Positions 7,848 through 16,246 of a DNA stretch of 52,760 bases are shown piece by piece. Positions within the stretch are counted from its first letter, which is position 1. Every line of letters begins with the position of its first letter. Where the stretch lies: assembly GCA_902168115.1 (NCBI GenBank), contig CABHPB010000007.1:1-52760 (forward strand), given 5' to 3'. A model generated the notes under the pieces. The model searched no databases and was not told the DNA's origin. It saw nothing but the letters and a program-made list of their open reading frames with translations. The DNA is from an uncultured Methylopila sp. (lineage in GTDB: Bacteria; Pseudomonadota; Alphaproteobacteria; Rhizobiales; Methylopilaceae). The translations under genes and the position numbers were made by a program.

Positions 7848-8315
7848 ATGAGCATCCAGCCGCTCGACACTGACGCGACGACGCCCGCGCCGGAAGACGA
7901 CGGCCTCGCGCTCGTCGCCCGCGATCTCGACCTCGACGACCGTTATCGCGTCTGGCGCGGCCGCTCCGGCCGGCGTTATCTCGTCACCGTCATGCCGCTC
8001 GGCGAGGCGCTCAGGGTCGAGCGCGCCGTCGTGCTGATCGTCGCCTTCCAGCCGGACGGCAGCCGCCGCGTGGTCTGGGCAGGCGAGAGCGGCGCCCCGA
8101 CGCCGGCGCTGCGGGTCACGCCCGACGTCCGCATCGAGGCGCATGTTCATCTGCTCGCGCAGGACGCCGAGCGCCGCGCCAGCGCCATCGCCGATCTCGT
8201 CGACGCCGATCAGCACTATTCGTCGGTGCTGACCGTCAGCGCGGCCGCCAGCCAGGACAGGTCGGCGTCGGACACGCCGAGCCTGTCGAGCTCCCTCGCG
8301 GTGTTCAGCACGTAG
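7848..8315 (+). CDS. Conserved hypothetical protein
   Basis: A 155-residue cytoplasmic protein with no signal peptide or membrane segment. The middle (about 20-110) carries a compact beta-rich stretch with YRVWRGRSGRRYLVTVMPL. I recall similar proteins in other Hyphomicrobiales but know no function. The ATG at 7848 has a good GGGAGG ten bases upstream, and a promoter-like sequence precedes it. The last 33 codons lie antisense to the 3' end of chaC and look unlike the rest (Ser-rich), so the true family length may be about 120 residues and the tail a read-on after loss of an earlier stop. Confidence 0.6.
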   Translation: MSIQPLDTDATTPAPEDDGLALVARDLDLDDRYRVWRGRSGRRYLVTVMPLGEALRVERAVVLIVAFQPDGSRRVVWAGESGAPTPALRVTPDVRIEAHVHLLAQDAERRASAIADLVDADQHYSSVLTVSAAASQDRSASDTPSLSSSLAVFST

Positions 8316-8770
8316 TCGGGATTGGGACCGGCGAGCCCCACGCTCCCGGCGATCCGGCGCAGCGTCTCCTCCGGGGCCAGCTGGCCGACATACTGCTCGT
8401 GGGCGCGGTTCACGACATAGGCGAGCGCAGAGACCGTCCGGCCGTCCGAGAGCCGCACGGGCAGCATCATCTCGTCATAGACGCCGGTGACGAGCTCGCG
8501 CTCGCGCAGATAGGCGAGCGCCGCCGGCGCCGACGCCGCCGCGACGCGGAAGGCGACGCCGCAGCACGAGCCGCCCTCGTCGAGCCCGAGCACGAGCCCC
8601 GGCCGCTCGGGCGTGCCGCGGTGCCGGTGGGACTCGATGCACATCGCCCGGTGATAGCCGTCGACCACGGCCCGAAGCTGTTCCTGGGCCTCGAAACCCG
8701 GTCGCCACATCAGCGAGCCATAGGCGAAGACCCAGAGATCGACGTCGGTCGGGACGGTGCTCGTGGTCAT
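8216..8770 (-). CDS. ChaC-like gamma-glutamylcyclotransferase
   Basis: A 184-residue ChaC-family enzyme that degrades glutathione to 5-oxoproline and Cys-Gly in the cytosol. The substrate loop YGSLMW is at 17-22 and the catalytic Glu is in LRERELVTGVYDE (about 89-100). The block GYHRAMCIESHRHRG is also characteristic. The length is normal. The gene is convergent with, and overlaps by 100 bp, the hypothetical gene to its left, and is divergent from the DUF2125 gene. gshB, which makes glutathione, lies 6 kb away in a separate unit. Confidence 0.88.
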   Translation of the reverse strand: MTTSTVPTDVDLWVFAYGSLMWRPGFEAQEQLRAVVDGYHRAMCIESHRHRGTPERPGLVLGLDEGGSCCGVAFRVAAASAPAALAYLRERELVTGVYDEMMLPVRLSDGRTVSALAYVVNRAHEQYVGQLAPEETLRRIAGSVGLAGPNPDYVLNTARELDRLGVSDADLSWLAAALTVSTDE

Positions 8771-8876
8771 GTCCGTTCGGGTCGGGGCCTGCTTGACGGA
8801 GCGGGCGGGTCATGTCTCGGGTAACAGATTCTCGCGCCTCCGTCCCGCGGCGCAGCATCGGACACACAGCCAAGAC

Positions 8877-9923
8877 ATGACGAGCGCGGCCGACCCCACA
8901 CCAGAGCCGCGGCGCGGGCGTCGCTTCGTCGCGCTGCCGTTCCTGCTGCTGCTCGCCCTCGCGGCCGCCTGGAGCGGCGGCTGGTGGTGGGCCGCCGGCA
9001 AGGCTGGCGAGACGATCGACGCCTGGCTGAAGCGCGAGGCCGACCGGGGACGCGTCTACGCCTGCGCGGACCGCAAGATCGGCGGCTATCCGTTCCGAAT
9101 CGAGGTGGAGTGCGCCGAGCCTTCGGCGCGCATCGCGGTCGAGGGCGGGGATGCGCGCGCGAGCGCGCCGCGCTTCCAGGCGGTCGCGCAGGTCTGGGAT
9201 CCGAAGAAGGTGATCGGCGAGCTGACCGGCCCCGTGACCTTCGTCGGGCCCGACGGGCGCCGCGGCGAGCTGAGCTTCTCGCTTGCGCAGGCGAGCGCGC
9301 GCGCCGACGGGCGCCGCATCGACCGCGTCTCCGTCGCGCTGACGACGCCGCGGCTGTCCTTCGACGGCGAGGAGATCGGCACGGCGGCCTCGCTCGAGGG
9401 ACATCTGCGCCGCGCGCCCGACCAGCCGGCAGGGACCTACGACGTCGCGTCCACGCTAGAGGGCGGCGTGTCGCCTTTGCTGTCGGTGCTGCCGGTCGGC
9501 GCAGGGCCCGTCGCCGCCGAATTCCAGGCGCGCGCGAGCGGGCTCGACAGCTTTCGCCCCGGCCCGCTGTCCGATCGGCTAAGGGCCTTCGCGGCGGCCG
9601 GCGGCAAGGTCGACGTCTCTCTCGCGCGGGTCAGCCGCGGCGACGTCGCCGCGCAGGCGACGGGCGACCTTGCGCTCGCGACCGACGGGCGCCTCAACGG
9701 CGCCCTCGAGGTCACCGCGCGCGGGCTCGACGCGATGGTCAACGCGCTGATGGGCACCGACGGCGAGGACACCATGTCCGCCCTGCTCGGCATGGGCGCG
9801 AAGATGCTCGGCAAGAAGACCGAACTCGACGGCAGGCCCGCCACCCGCTACCGGCTGAAGTTCGACAAGGGCCGCGTCGCGCTCGGCCCGATCAAGCTGA
9901 CGCGCGTGCCGCCGGCGTTCTGA
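8877..9923 (+). CDS. DUF2125 domain protein
   Basis: A 348-residue protein with an N-terminal signal anchor (FVALPFLLLLALAAAWSGGWWW, about 17-37) and a long beta-rich extracytoplasmic region. The order of blocks (RVYACADRKIGGYPFRIEVEC, then RFQAVAQVWDPKKVIGELTG) is that of DUF2125, a family mostly confined to alphaproteobacteria and with no known function. The ATG at 8877 puts the hydrophobic segment close to the N-terminus. It is divergent from chaC and ends 1 bp before the convergent VOC gene. Confidence 0.85.
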   Translation: MTSAADPTPEPRRGRRFVALPFLLLLALAAAWSGGWWWAAGKAGETIDAWLKREADRGRVYACADRKIGGYPFRIEVECAEPSARIAVEGGDARASAPRFQAVAQVWDPKKVIGELTGPVTFVGPDGRRGELSFSLAQASARADGRRIDRVSVALTTPRLSFDGEEIGTAASLEGHLRRAPDQPAGTYDVASTLEGGVSPLLSVLPVGAGPVAAEFQARASGLDSFRPGPLSDRLRAFAAAGGKVDVSLARVSRGDVAAQATGDLALATDGRLNGALEVTARGLDAMVNALMGTDGEDTMSALLGMGAKMLGKKTELDGRPATRYRLKFDKGRVALGPIKLTRVPPAF

Positions 9924-9924
9924 G

Positions 9925-10386
9925 TCAGATCCAGCCCTCGATCTTCAGGCCGCTCGCGGCTTCCGCCTCCTCGCGGGTCACCGCGCGGACGGGCTGGCCG
10001 AAGGTCCAGACGTGCCCTTCCGGATCGCGCGCCTGATAGACGCGGTCGCCATAGAACTGGTCCTGCGGCTCGCGCAGGATTTCCGCGCCGGCCGCCCGCG
10101 CGCGCTCGCAATGGGCGTCGACGTCCTCGTCGAGATGGACGTGCTGGTACTGGGTGCAGCGGCGACCCGTATTCGCGGGGCTCGCGGTGAAATCGGCCCA
10201 TTCCGAGCCGACATAGATCAGCCCGCCGCGGAACGTCATCTCGGAATGGACGATCGCGCCGCTGTCGTCGGTGATCACCATGAAGCGCTCGAAGCCGAAG
10301 GCCTTTTCGAGCCAGTCGAGCGCTGCGGCGGGATCCCTGTAGATGATCGCCGGCGCGAAGGCCGGGCGGCGGAACGGGTCTTCCAT
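9925..10386 (-). CDS. VOC-superfamily (glyoxalase/PhnB-like) protein
   Basis: A 153-residue vicinal-oxygen-chelate protein. The two beta-alpha-beta-beta-beta modules are visible as AIIYRDPAAALDWLEKAFGF and QYQHVHLDEDVDAHCERARA. DPEGHVWTFGQ is the usual C-terminal block with a conserved Glu-type metal ligand region. Substrate unknown; the sequence is closer to the PhnB/bleomycin-resistance-like group than to glyoxalase I. It follows metX by 27 bp on the same strand and may be co-transcribed with it. Confidence 0.8.
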   Translation of the reverse strand: MEDPFRRPAFAPAIIYRDPAAALDWLEKAFGFERFMVITDDSGAIVHSEMTFRGGLIYVGSEWADFTASPANTGRRCTQYQHVHLDEDVDAHCERARAAGAEILREPQDQFYGDRVYQARDPEGHVWTFGQPVRAVTREEAEAASGLKIEGWI

Positions 10387-10413
10387 CGGCGTCTCCCGCG
10401 GCGCGCGGCCGGT

Positions 10414-11592
10414 TCAGTCCGTCAGGCCCCTGACCTTGGCGGCGGCGTCCAGAAAACCCTTGGTCGTCGCGAACAGCTCCGGCACGTCCAGCAGGAAGGC
10501 GTCGTGGCCCTTGTCGGTCGCGATCTCGACGAAGGAGACGTTCGCCGCCGCAGCGTTCAGCGCATGCACGACCTGCCGCGAGCCTTCCGTCGGGAACAGC
10601 CAGTCGGAGGTGAAGGAGACCACGCAGAAGCGCGTCTTGGTGCCCCGGAAGGCGCTTGCGAGCGATCCGCCCTGGTCGGCGGCGAGGTCGAAATAGTCCA
10701 TCGCGCGGGTGACGTAGAGATAGGAGTTGGCGTCGAAGCGCTCGACGAAGCTCGCGCCCTGGTGGCGCAGGTAGCTCTCGATCTGGAAGTCGGCGTCGAA
10801 GCCGAAGGAATGGGCCTCGCGGTCCTGCAGGCTGCGGCCGAACTTGGTCTGCAGCGCAGGCTCGGAGAGGTAGGTGATGTGCGCGGCCATCCGCGCCACC
10901 GCGAGCCCCTTGCGCGGCGTCGCGCCTTCCGTGAGGTAGCGACCCTCGCGCCAGTCGGGATCGGCCGTGATCGCCTGCCGGCCGACCTCGTTGAACGCGA
11001 TGTTCTGCGCCGAGTGCCGGTGCGCGGTCGCGATCGGCAGCGCGGAGAACACCCGGTCCGGATGGCGCGCCGCCCATTGCAGCACCTGCATGCCGCCCAT
11101 CGAGCCGCCGATGACGCAGAACAGGCTCTCGATGCCGAGATGGTCGATCAGCGCGGCCTGCGCGTCGACCATGTCGCGGATGGTGACGAGCGGAAGGTCG
11201 AGGCCGTAGGGTTCGCCGGTCTCGGGATTGGTCGAGGCCGGGCCGGTCGTGCCCATGCAGCCGCCGACGACGTTCGAGCAGATGACGAAGAAGCGGTCGG
11301 TGTCGACCGGCTTGCCGGGCCCGATCATGGTCGACCACCAGCCGAGCTTGCCGGTGACGGGATGCACGTTCGCGACGTGCTGGTCGCCGGTCAGCGCGTG
11401 GCAGACGAGGACGGCGTTGGTCTTCTCGGCGTTCAGCGTCCCGTAGGTCTGGTAGGCGATGCGCAGCCCGTGGAGCGCCGAGCCCGACTCGAGCGCGAGC
11501 GGCGCCGCGATCGGGGCGACGAGCGAATGCGGCTCGTCCGCCTCGCGGCGGGCGGCGGCGTTGATCGAAAGGGCGATGGTCGCCTGGTTCAT
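10414..11592 (-). CDS. metX: Homoserine O-acyltransferase MetX
   Basis: A 392-residue alpha/beta hydrolase that acylates homoserine in methionine biosynthesis. The catalytic triad is Ser164 (GGSMGG), Asp330 (FTSDWLFP) and His363 (KGHDAFLLD). The start at MNQATIALS avoids a longer N-terminus of no family resemblance. Whether it uses acetyl-CoA or succinyl-CoA cannot be settled here. In many proteobacteria metW follows or overlaps metX; here a VOC gene follows instead. I looked for a SAM-II riboswitch in the 108 bp before the start and did not see one. Confidence 0.93.
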   Translation of the reverse strand: MNQATIALSINAAARREADEPHSLVAPIAAPLALESGSALHGLRIAYQTYGTLNAEKTNAVLVCHALTGDQHVANVHPVTGKLGWWSTMIGPGKPVDTDRFFVICSNVVGGCMGTTGPASTNPETGEPYGLDLPLVTIRDMVDAQAALIDHLGIESLFCVIGGSMGGMQVLQWAARHPDRVFSALPIATAHRHSAQNIAFNEVGRQAITADPDWREGRYLTEGATPRKGLAVARMAAHITYLSEPALQTKFGRSLQDREAHSFGFDADFQIESYLRHQGASFVERFDANSYLYVTRAMDYFDLAADQGGSLASAFRGTKTRFCVVSFTSDWLFPTEGSRQVVHALNAAAANVSFVEIATDKGHDAFLLDVPELFATTKGFLDAAAKVRGLTD

Positions 11593-11700
11593 CGTGCTGC
11601 GTCGGATGTCCTGACCGTCGCCCGCGCGCCCTTCGACGCGCGAGCCCATTCAGCCATAACCCACTTTCGAAAAATGTTTCAGCCGCAGATCCCGCGACCG

Positions 11701-13590
11701 CTATCGCCGCTTGACCGGCGGCAACAGCGCGACGAGCGGCGGCGCGCCGTAGACGGCGGGAACCTGGCGGGCGTCCGTGGAGTCGGAGACGCGCTTCGTG
11801 GTCTCACGCACGACCGCCTCGAACGACTTTCCGGGCGTCGCGAGCGTCGCCAGCAGCCCGCGCACGAAGGGGCTGTCGAGGCCGTCGCCGTCGAGCGCCG
11901 GCTGGCCGGCTTGCGTCGAATGCAGCACGACGCTGTTCGGAGCGGCGGCCCTCGTCGCCGCAAGGCCCGCATGGAGCCGCTTCGCCGCCGGGGCCTTCGG
12001 CCCGCTCCCGCGCGAGGCCGCGATCGCGCGCGCCTCGACGAAGGGATCGTCGCGGCAGGCGTCGACGATGACGAGCGAGCCGCGTTTCGCCTTCGCGGCG
12101 GCGGCCGTCACCTCCTCGAGGACGAGCGCGTGGGATCTGAGATCCTGGTCGCTCTCCGGCTTGGCGTCGACCGGGATCAGAAAATTCACGCCGTCGGCCT
12201 CGACCGCATGCCCGGCGTAGAACACCAGCACGACGTCCGACTCCTGCGCGCGCTCGGCGATCGCCGCCGGCGCAGAGCGCAGGCCGTCGCGCCCGAGGTT
12301 TTCGGCGACCATCACCGTATCGAACCCCATCTCGGCGAGCGCGTTCGCCATCACCGCGCCGTCGCGCCGGGCGTTGGGCAGGCTGGCGAGCCTCTCGTAG
12401 TCGCCCATGCCGATGATGAAGGCGGTCCGCTTCAGCCCGTCCGGAGAGCCCTTGGCGGAGACCGTCCCGGTCATCGCCGTGTCGCGGAACGGGCCGAGCG
12501 TGGCGACTGACGCCGGCAGGCCCATCAGCGCGAGCCTCGCCGTCGCCGTCATGCGCTCGTAGAGCTGGCTCTGTCCCTTCGCGCCCGCGACGACCCGGCG
12601 GTAGATCACCTTCGCCTTCTCGGGCTGCCCGCGCGCCTCCTCCAGACGGGCGAGGCCGAGCGTCGCGTACCAGTCGTTCCGGACGAGCTTCTCTGCGTCC
12701 CGAAAATGCTTTTCGGCGGCCTCCGGCATCTTCAGCTTGTCGAGCGCGAGATCGCCGGCGCGGACCAGCAGCCTGGCGTTCTCCTCCGCGATCTGTGACT
12801 TGGGCAGATCGCCCTCGGCGCGCGCGGCGGCCAGCAAGTCGTCATAGGCCGCCTGGAGGTCGCCGCTCCTGAGCTCGATGTCGGATTTGGCTGTGAGCGC
12901 GTTGCGCGCGTATGGCGGACCGAGCGCCGCCGCCGCGGCGAAATCGGCGCGGGCCTGGACGAGCTCTCCGAGACGGTGGAGCAGTTCGCCGCGCTGGCTG
13001 AGCGCCGTCCCTAAATTCGGTTCAAGCTCGAGCGCCTTGTTGAGATCGGCGAGCGCGGCGTCCGCGTCGCCCGCCATCTCGCTCTGCAGCGCGCGCATGA
13101 CGAGCGGCGTCGCCTCGTTCGGCGCGGCTTTCACCGCCTGCTCGACCTCGGTCTTCGCCTCGGCCTCCAGCCCGATCGCCTGCTTGATGGTGACGCTCAT
13201 GGCGAGCGCCGCGCTCTTCATCGGGCCATCCAGCCTGATCGCCGTCTCCATGTCGGCGAGCGCCGGGCGCACGGTCTCGAGCGTCGGAAGCGCGAAGTCC
13301 GCGCCGCCGCCCTTCATCGCCTTCTCGACGCTCTTCTGCATGACGAGGAGAAAGCGCGTCAGCCCGCGATAGAAGACCGCCTTCTGCCTGTCCTCGTCGG
13401 TCGCAGCGGCGAGCAGCGCGCGGCCGCAGGCCGCTTCCGCGGCAGCGAGCTTGGGCAGGTCGAACACGGACTTCTTGAGGTCCTCGTCGGCGCAGGTCTC
13501 CATGTCGGAGGCCGCCCGGACCGGCGAGGGCGTCGTGAGCGCAGCAAGGAGGACGAGCGCCGTCGCCGACGCCGCGAAGCGGATGCGCAT
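11701..13590 (-). CDS. Secreted caspase-family (peptidase C14-like) protein with TPR region
   Basis: A 629-residue protein. A signal peptide (about 1-26, ending PVRA) is followed by an all-helical region with tetratricopeptide-like repeats (about 40-360, best seen at ALADLNKALELEPNLGTALS) and a C-terminal caspase domain starting at RTAFIIGMGDYERLASLPNA. Both catalytic residues are present: His461 in VFYAGHAVEADG and Cys512 in IVDACRDDPF. Bacterial caspase homologues (orthocaspases) usually cut after Arg or Lys; the substrate here is unknown and the location should be periplasmic. It is preceded by a 265-bp spacer with two G/C-rich inverted repeats and followed by metX. Confidence 0.87.
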   Translation of the reverse strand: MRIRFAASATALVLLAALTTPSPVRAASDMETCADEDLKKSVFDLPKLAAAEAACGRALLAAATDEDRQKAVFYRGLTRFLLVMQKSVEKAMKGGGADFALPTLETVRPALADMETAIRLDGPMKSAALAMSVTIKQAIGLEAEAKTEVEQAVKAAPNEATPLVMRALQSEMAGDADAALADLNKALELEPNLGTALSQRGELLHRLGELVQARADFAAAAALGPPYARNALTAKSDIELRSGDLQAAYDDLLAAARAEGDLPKSQIAEENARLLVRAGDLALDKLKMPEAAEKHFRDAEKLVRNDWYATLGLARLEEARGQPEKAKVIYRRVVAGAKGQSQLYERMTATARLALMGLPASVATLGPFRDTAMTGTVSAKGSPDGLKRTAFIIGMGDYERLASLPNARRDGAVMANALAEMGFDTVMVAENLGRDGLRSAPAAIAERAQESDVVLVFYAGHAVEADGVNFLIPVDAKPESDQDLRSHALVLEEVTAAAAKAKRGSLVIVDACRDDPFVEARAIAASRGSGPKAPAAKRLHAGLAATRAAAPNSVVLHSTQAGQPALDGDGLDSPFVRGLLATLATPGKSFEAVVRETTKRVSDSTDARQVPAVYGAPPLVALLPPVKRR

Positions 13591-13696
13591 GCGAATTGTC
13601 CCCCGAGGCGCGACGTCCCCCGACGACGCGCGCGCTGACGATCTCACGTCACCGCGAAGAGGGTCCAGTCACGAGATGGGATTCCGCGGACCTGTT

Positions 13697-13730
13697 CCCC
13701 TCCCCCCTGCGGGGAGGGGCTAGGGGTGGC
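13697..13730 (+). repeat. CCCCTCCCC hairpin repeat, copy A
   Basis: A 9-bp perfect stem CCCCTCCCC/GGGGAGGGG with a 5-base loop, followed by the tail CTAGGGGTGG. The same unit occurs inverted at 13792-13831 and again at 18644-18680. Short intergenic palindromes of this kind are common in rhizobial genomes. It lies upstream of the caspase gene start. Confidence 0.75.
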
Positions 13731-13791
13731 GCAGAAAGAAACGCCGACGATGAAGCCGCTCTACGTTGGGCCGCTCCGGCTTCTCCTGAGG

Positions 13792-13831
13792 GACCCCCAC
13801 CCCTAACCCCTCCCCGCAAGGGGGAGGGGGA
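13792..13831 (-). repeat. CCCCTCCCC hairpin repeat, copy B (inverted)
   Basis: Reverse-complement copy of the unit at 13697, with the same 9-bp stem and the GGGGTTAGGGGTGGGGG tail on the minus strand. It lies 25 bp after the mepA stop, where it could act as a transcription barrier. Copies A and B face each other across about 60 bp. Confidence 0.75.
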
Positions 13832-13855
13832 CCGGCGGCGGCGGCCCCATGCTTT

Positions 13856-14851
13856 CTAAGGCCCGTTCAGCACCGCCGCGCAGGCCTTGGGCATGCCGGC
13901 CAGCGTCAGGGGCGGCGCGGGCTTCGGGGGCTTCGCCGGCGGGCGCGGGAACAGGCGACCGGGGGTGAACCACCAGTCGAGCGCCTTGCCGCAGCCGTCG
14001 CCCGGCACGACGTCCGCCTGGCTCTTGCAGGACGAGTCGGAGCCGGAACAGCCGAGCCGGATGTGGGTGTGGTAGTCGTGGCCCCAGACCGGCCGCACCT
14101 TCTGCAGCCAGGCGCGGTCGTTCCCGGCGTCCATGCAGATCCGCCGCTTGATCGCCGGGTTGACCAGCACCCGCTCGACCTCCGGATCGGTCGCGAAGAT
14201 CTTGAGCACCTGCAGCGTGTTCTTGTTGTAGTACTCGTTGAGGTTGGTGCGGTCGGCCGCCACCAGATTGGTCGACATGATCTGCTCGCGCGCCGGCATG
14301 GTCATCTCGGCGGTCGGCATCGGCCTCAGCCAGATGTCGACGTCGAGCCCGACCTGATGCGAGGCGTGGCCCTTCAGCATCGGCCCGCCGCGCGGCTGCG
14401 ACATGTCCCCGATCAGCAGACCCGGCCATGAGGTGTTGGCCGCGACCTTCTTCGAGATCCGCTGGACGAACTGGACAAGCTTTGTGCGGCCGTAATAGCG
14501 GTTGCGCGAGGGCCGCATCACCTGCCACGTCGGACCCGAGATCGGCAGCGCCCTGCCGCCCGCCATGCAGCCGTTGGTGTAGAAGCCGATCGACTCCTCG
14601 CGGCCTTGGCTCGGCCGCTCGACGCGCCCGAACAGTTCTTTCGCGGGCGTCCCGGGCCCCACCGACTTCAGCGACTGCAGTTCGAAGCCCGGCGGCGTGA
14701 TGTCCTGCGCCGAGGACGGCAGGACCATCAGACCCAGCACGACCGATGCGCCCGCCGCGCACCAGCGAACTGCGTGCTTCGAGACCGCGCTTCGCGCCTC
14801 CTCAGCATGAGGAAGGCTCGAGCTCAGGAACGGCAATGGCATCCTCACCAT
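13856..14851 (-). CDS. mepA: Penicillin-insensitive murein endopeptidase MepA
   Basis: A 331-residue M74-family zinc peptidase that cuts D-alanyl-meso-diaminopimelyl cross-links in peptidoglycan, in the periplasm. Key blocks are GFYTNGCMAGGRALP, RNRYYG, the zinc site KGHASHQVGLDVDIW and the second His motif DYHTHIRLGC. The signal peptide core is VVLGLMVLPSSAQ, cleaved around residue 49. Its N-terminal 27 or so codons and the region before the ATG lie inside a bipartite palindromic repeat (14765-14904), so translation start and signal-peptide n-region appear repeat-derived. An alternative ATG is at 14842. No canonical start lies between it and the hydrophobic core. Confidence 0.88.
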   Translation of the reverse strand: MVRMPLPFLSSSLPHAEEARSAVSKHAVRWCAAGASVVLGLMVLPSSAQDITPPGFELQSLKSVGPGTPAKELFGRVERPSQGREESIGFYTNGCMAGGRALPISGPTWQVMRPSRNRYYGRTKLVQFVQRISKKVAANTSWPGLLIGDMSQPRGGPMLKGHASHQVGLDVDIWLRPMPTAEMTMPAREQIMSTNLVAADRTNLNEYYNKNTLQVLKIFATDPEVERVLVNPAIKRRICMDAGNDRAWLQKVRPVWGHDYHTHIRLGCSGSDSSCKSQADVVPGDGCGKALDWWFTPGRLFPRPPAKPPKPAPPLTLAGMPKACAAVLNGP

Positions 14852-14904
14852 CCCTCATGCTGAGGAGCCGGCCGCAGGGCGGCGTCTCGAAGCACGCAGT
14901 TCGC
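14765..14904. repeat. Bipartite palindromic repeat, copy 1 (overlaps mepA 5' end)
   Basis: Two inverted arms of about 50 bp (14765-14813 and 14852-14904) flank a 38-bp spacer. Each arm reads CCTCATGCTGAGGAG, then a short hairpin of variable sequence, then GGCGTCTCGAAGCACGCAG in one orientation. The same arrangement occurs at 33877-34002. This resembles the RIME-type intergenic mosaic elements of rhizobia. Unusually, one arm and the spacer are translated as the start of mepA. Confidence 0.85.
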
Positions 14905-14915
14905 CGGTCCAGGTC

Positions 14916-15872
14916 TCATCGGCGGCCGGCCCCCACGCGCGCCTCGATCGCGTCCCATGTCGCGACCGCGACGTCGGGGCCGCCGAGGCGCTTGATGGCG
15001 CGGATGCCGGTCGGCGAGGTCACGTTGATCTCGGTGAGATTGCCGTCGATCACGTCGATGCCCACGAACAGAAGTCCCCGCTTGGACAGCTCCGGGCCGA
15101 TGGTCTCGCAGATTTCGGATTCGCGCGACGACAATTCGGTGGTCTGCGCCGCTCCGCCGCGGATCATGTTGGAGCGCAGGTCGCCCGCGGCCGGCACGCG
15201 GTTGACGGCGCCGGCGAACTTGCCGTCGACCAGCAGGATCCGCTTGTCGCCCTTCGCCACCGCCGGCAGGAACTTCTGCACCATCCAGGGCTCGCGAAAG
15301 CTGGTGGAGAAGAAGTCGATCAGCGAGCCGTAATTGAGGTCGTCCTCGGTGAGCCGAAACACCGCCGCGCCGCCGTTGCCGTAGAGCGGCTTGACCACGA
15401 TGTCCTTGTGCTCGGCCCGGAACGCAGCGATCTCGGCCTCATCGCGGGTGACGATGGTCGGCGGCATCAGCTCGGGGAAGTCGAGCACGAAGATCTTTTC
15501 CGGCGCGTTGCGCACATGCGCCGGATCGTTGACGACGAGCGTCCTCGGGTGGACGCGCTCCAGCATGTGGGTCGTGGTGACATAGGCCATGTCGAAGGGC
15601 GGGTCCTGCCGCAGCAGGACGACGTCGGTCTCGGCGCCGAGGTCGATCCGGGTCTCCTGCCCGAGCGAGACATGGTCGCCGACGACGTCCTGCACCGTGC
15701 AGGGCCGGACCGAGGCGAAGACGTCACGGCCGACCTGGGTCAGCCTGTCCGGCGTGTAGACGCAGAGCTCGTGGCCCCGCGCCTGCGCTTCCAGCATGAG
15801 CGCGAAGCTCGAATCGCCCTGGATGTTGATCCGCTCGATGGGATCCATCTGGACGGCGACGCGCAGGGACAT
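14916..15872 (-). CDS. gshB: Glutathione synthetase
   Basis: A 318-residue ATP-grasp enzyme joining gamma-glutamylcysteine and glycine. The N-terminal block [20 protein letters not shown], the ATP-grasp pieces [14 protein letters not shown] and [18 protein letters not shown], and the Mg-binding end [19 protein letters not shown] are all standard for GshB. The length is typical. It is followed by the palindromic repeat and mepA, and lies 11 bp downstream of yraN, forming an rsmI-yraN-gshB unit. Confidence 0.96.
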   Translation of the reverse strand: MSLRVAVQMDPIERINIQGDSSFALMLEAQARGHELCVYTPDRLTQVGRDVFASVRPCTVQDVVGDHVSLGQETRIDLGAETDVVLLRQDPPFDMAYVTTTHMLERVHPRTLVVNDPAHVRNAPEKIFVLDFPELMPPTIVTRDEAEIAAFRAEHKDIVVKPLYGNGGAAVFRLTEDDLNYGSLIDFFSTSFREPWMVQKFLPAVAKGDKRILLVDGKFAGAVNRVPAAGDLRSNMIRGGAAQTTELSSRESEICETIGPELSKRGLLFVGIDVIDGNLTEINVTSPTGIRAIKRLGGPDVAVATWDAIEARVGAGRR

Positions 15873-15883
15873 GAGGAAAAATC

Positions 15884-16246
15884 CTAGAAACCGAAGGCGT
15901 TCGGCAGGCGCTTCGGCCAGCGTCCGGGGGCGACCAGGACGACGTCGAAGGTGACGACATATCCCGCATAGACCGGGCGGCGCGCAAGGAACGCTTCCGC
16001 AGCCCGCCTTATGCGCCGCTGCTGGCGTTCGGTCACGGCCTCCGCCGCCGTCGCGAGGTCGGCGCGCGCCTTGACCTCGACGAAGGCGAGCGTGCGGCCG
16101 CGCCGCGCGATCAGGTCGACCTCAGCCGGCCCTTCCGCAAAGCGCCGGGCGAGAATGCTCCAGCCGGTCAGGCGCAGCGCCCAGGCCGCGCGCGTCTCGG
16201 CGCCGAGACCGAGACGGAACGCGCGGACGCGCTCCTCGGCGGCCAT
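15884..16246 (-). CDS. YraN family (UPF0102) endonuclease-like protein
   Basis: A 120-residue protein with the PD-(D/E)xK-like core of UPF0102: [17 protein letters not shown], then [20 protein letters not shown] (Asp and Glu-Val-Lys), and a C-terminal RYDVV-like strand seen here as FDVVLV. The biochemical role is unsettled. The ATG at 16246 overlaps the rsmI stop by one base (TGATG), so translation is probably coupled. The rsmI-yraN-LpoA neighbourhood is also seen in Escherichia coli. Confidence 0.88.
   Translation of the reverse strand: MAAEERVRAFRLGLGAETRAAWALRLTGWSILARRFAEGPAEVDLIARRGRTLAFVEVKARADLATAAEAVTERQQRRIRRAAEAFLARRPVYAGYVVTFDVVLVAPGRWPKRLPNAFGF

Noticed and set aside
11593-11700. 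Possible SAM-II riboswitch before metX
   Set aside because: No pseudoknot-like pairing or conserved SAM-II core could be found by eye in the 108 bp.
10012-12510. 832-codon plus-strand open frame
   Set aside because: Antisense to metX and the caspase gene; composition of a GC-rich shadow frame, with no recognisable domain.
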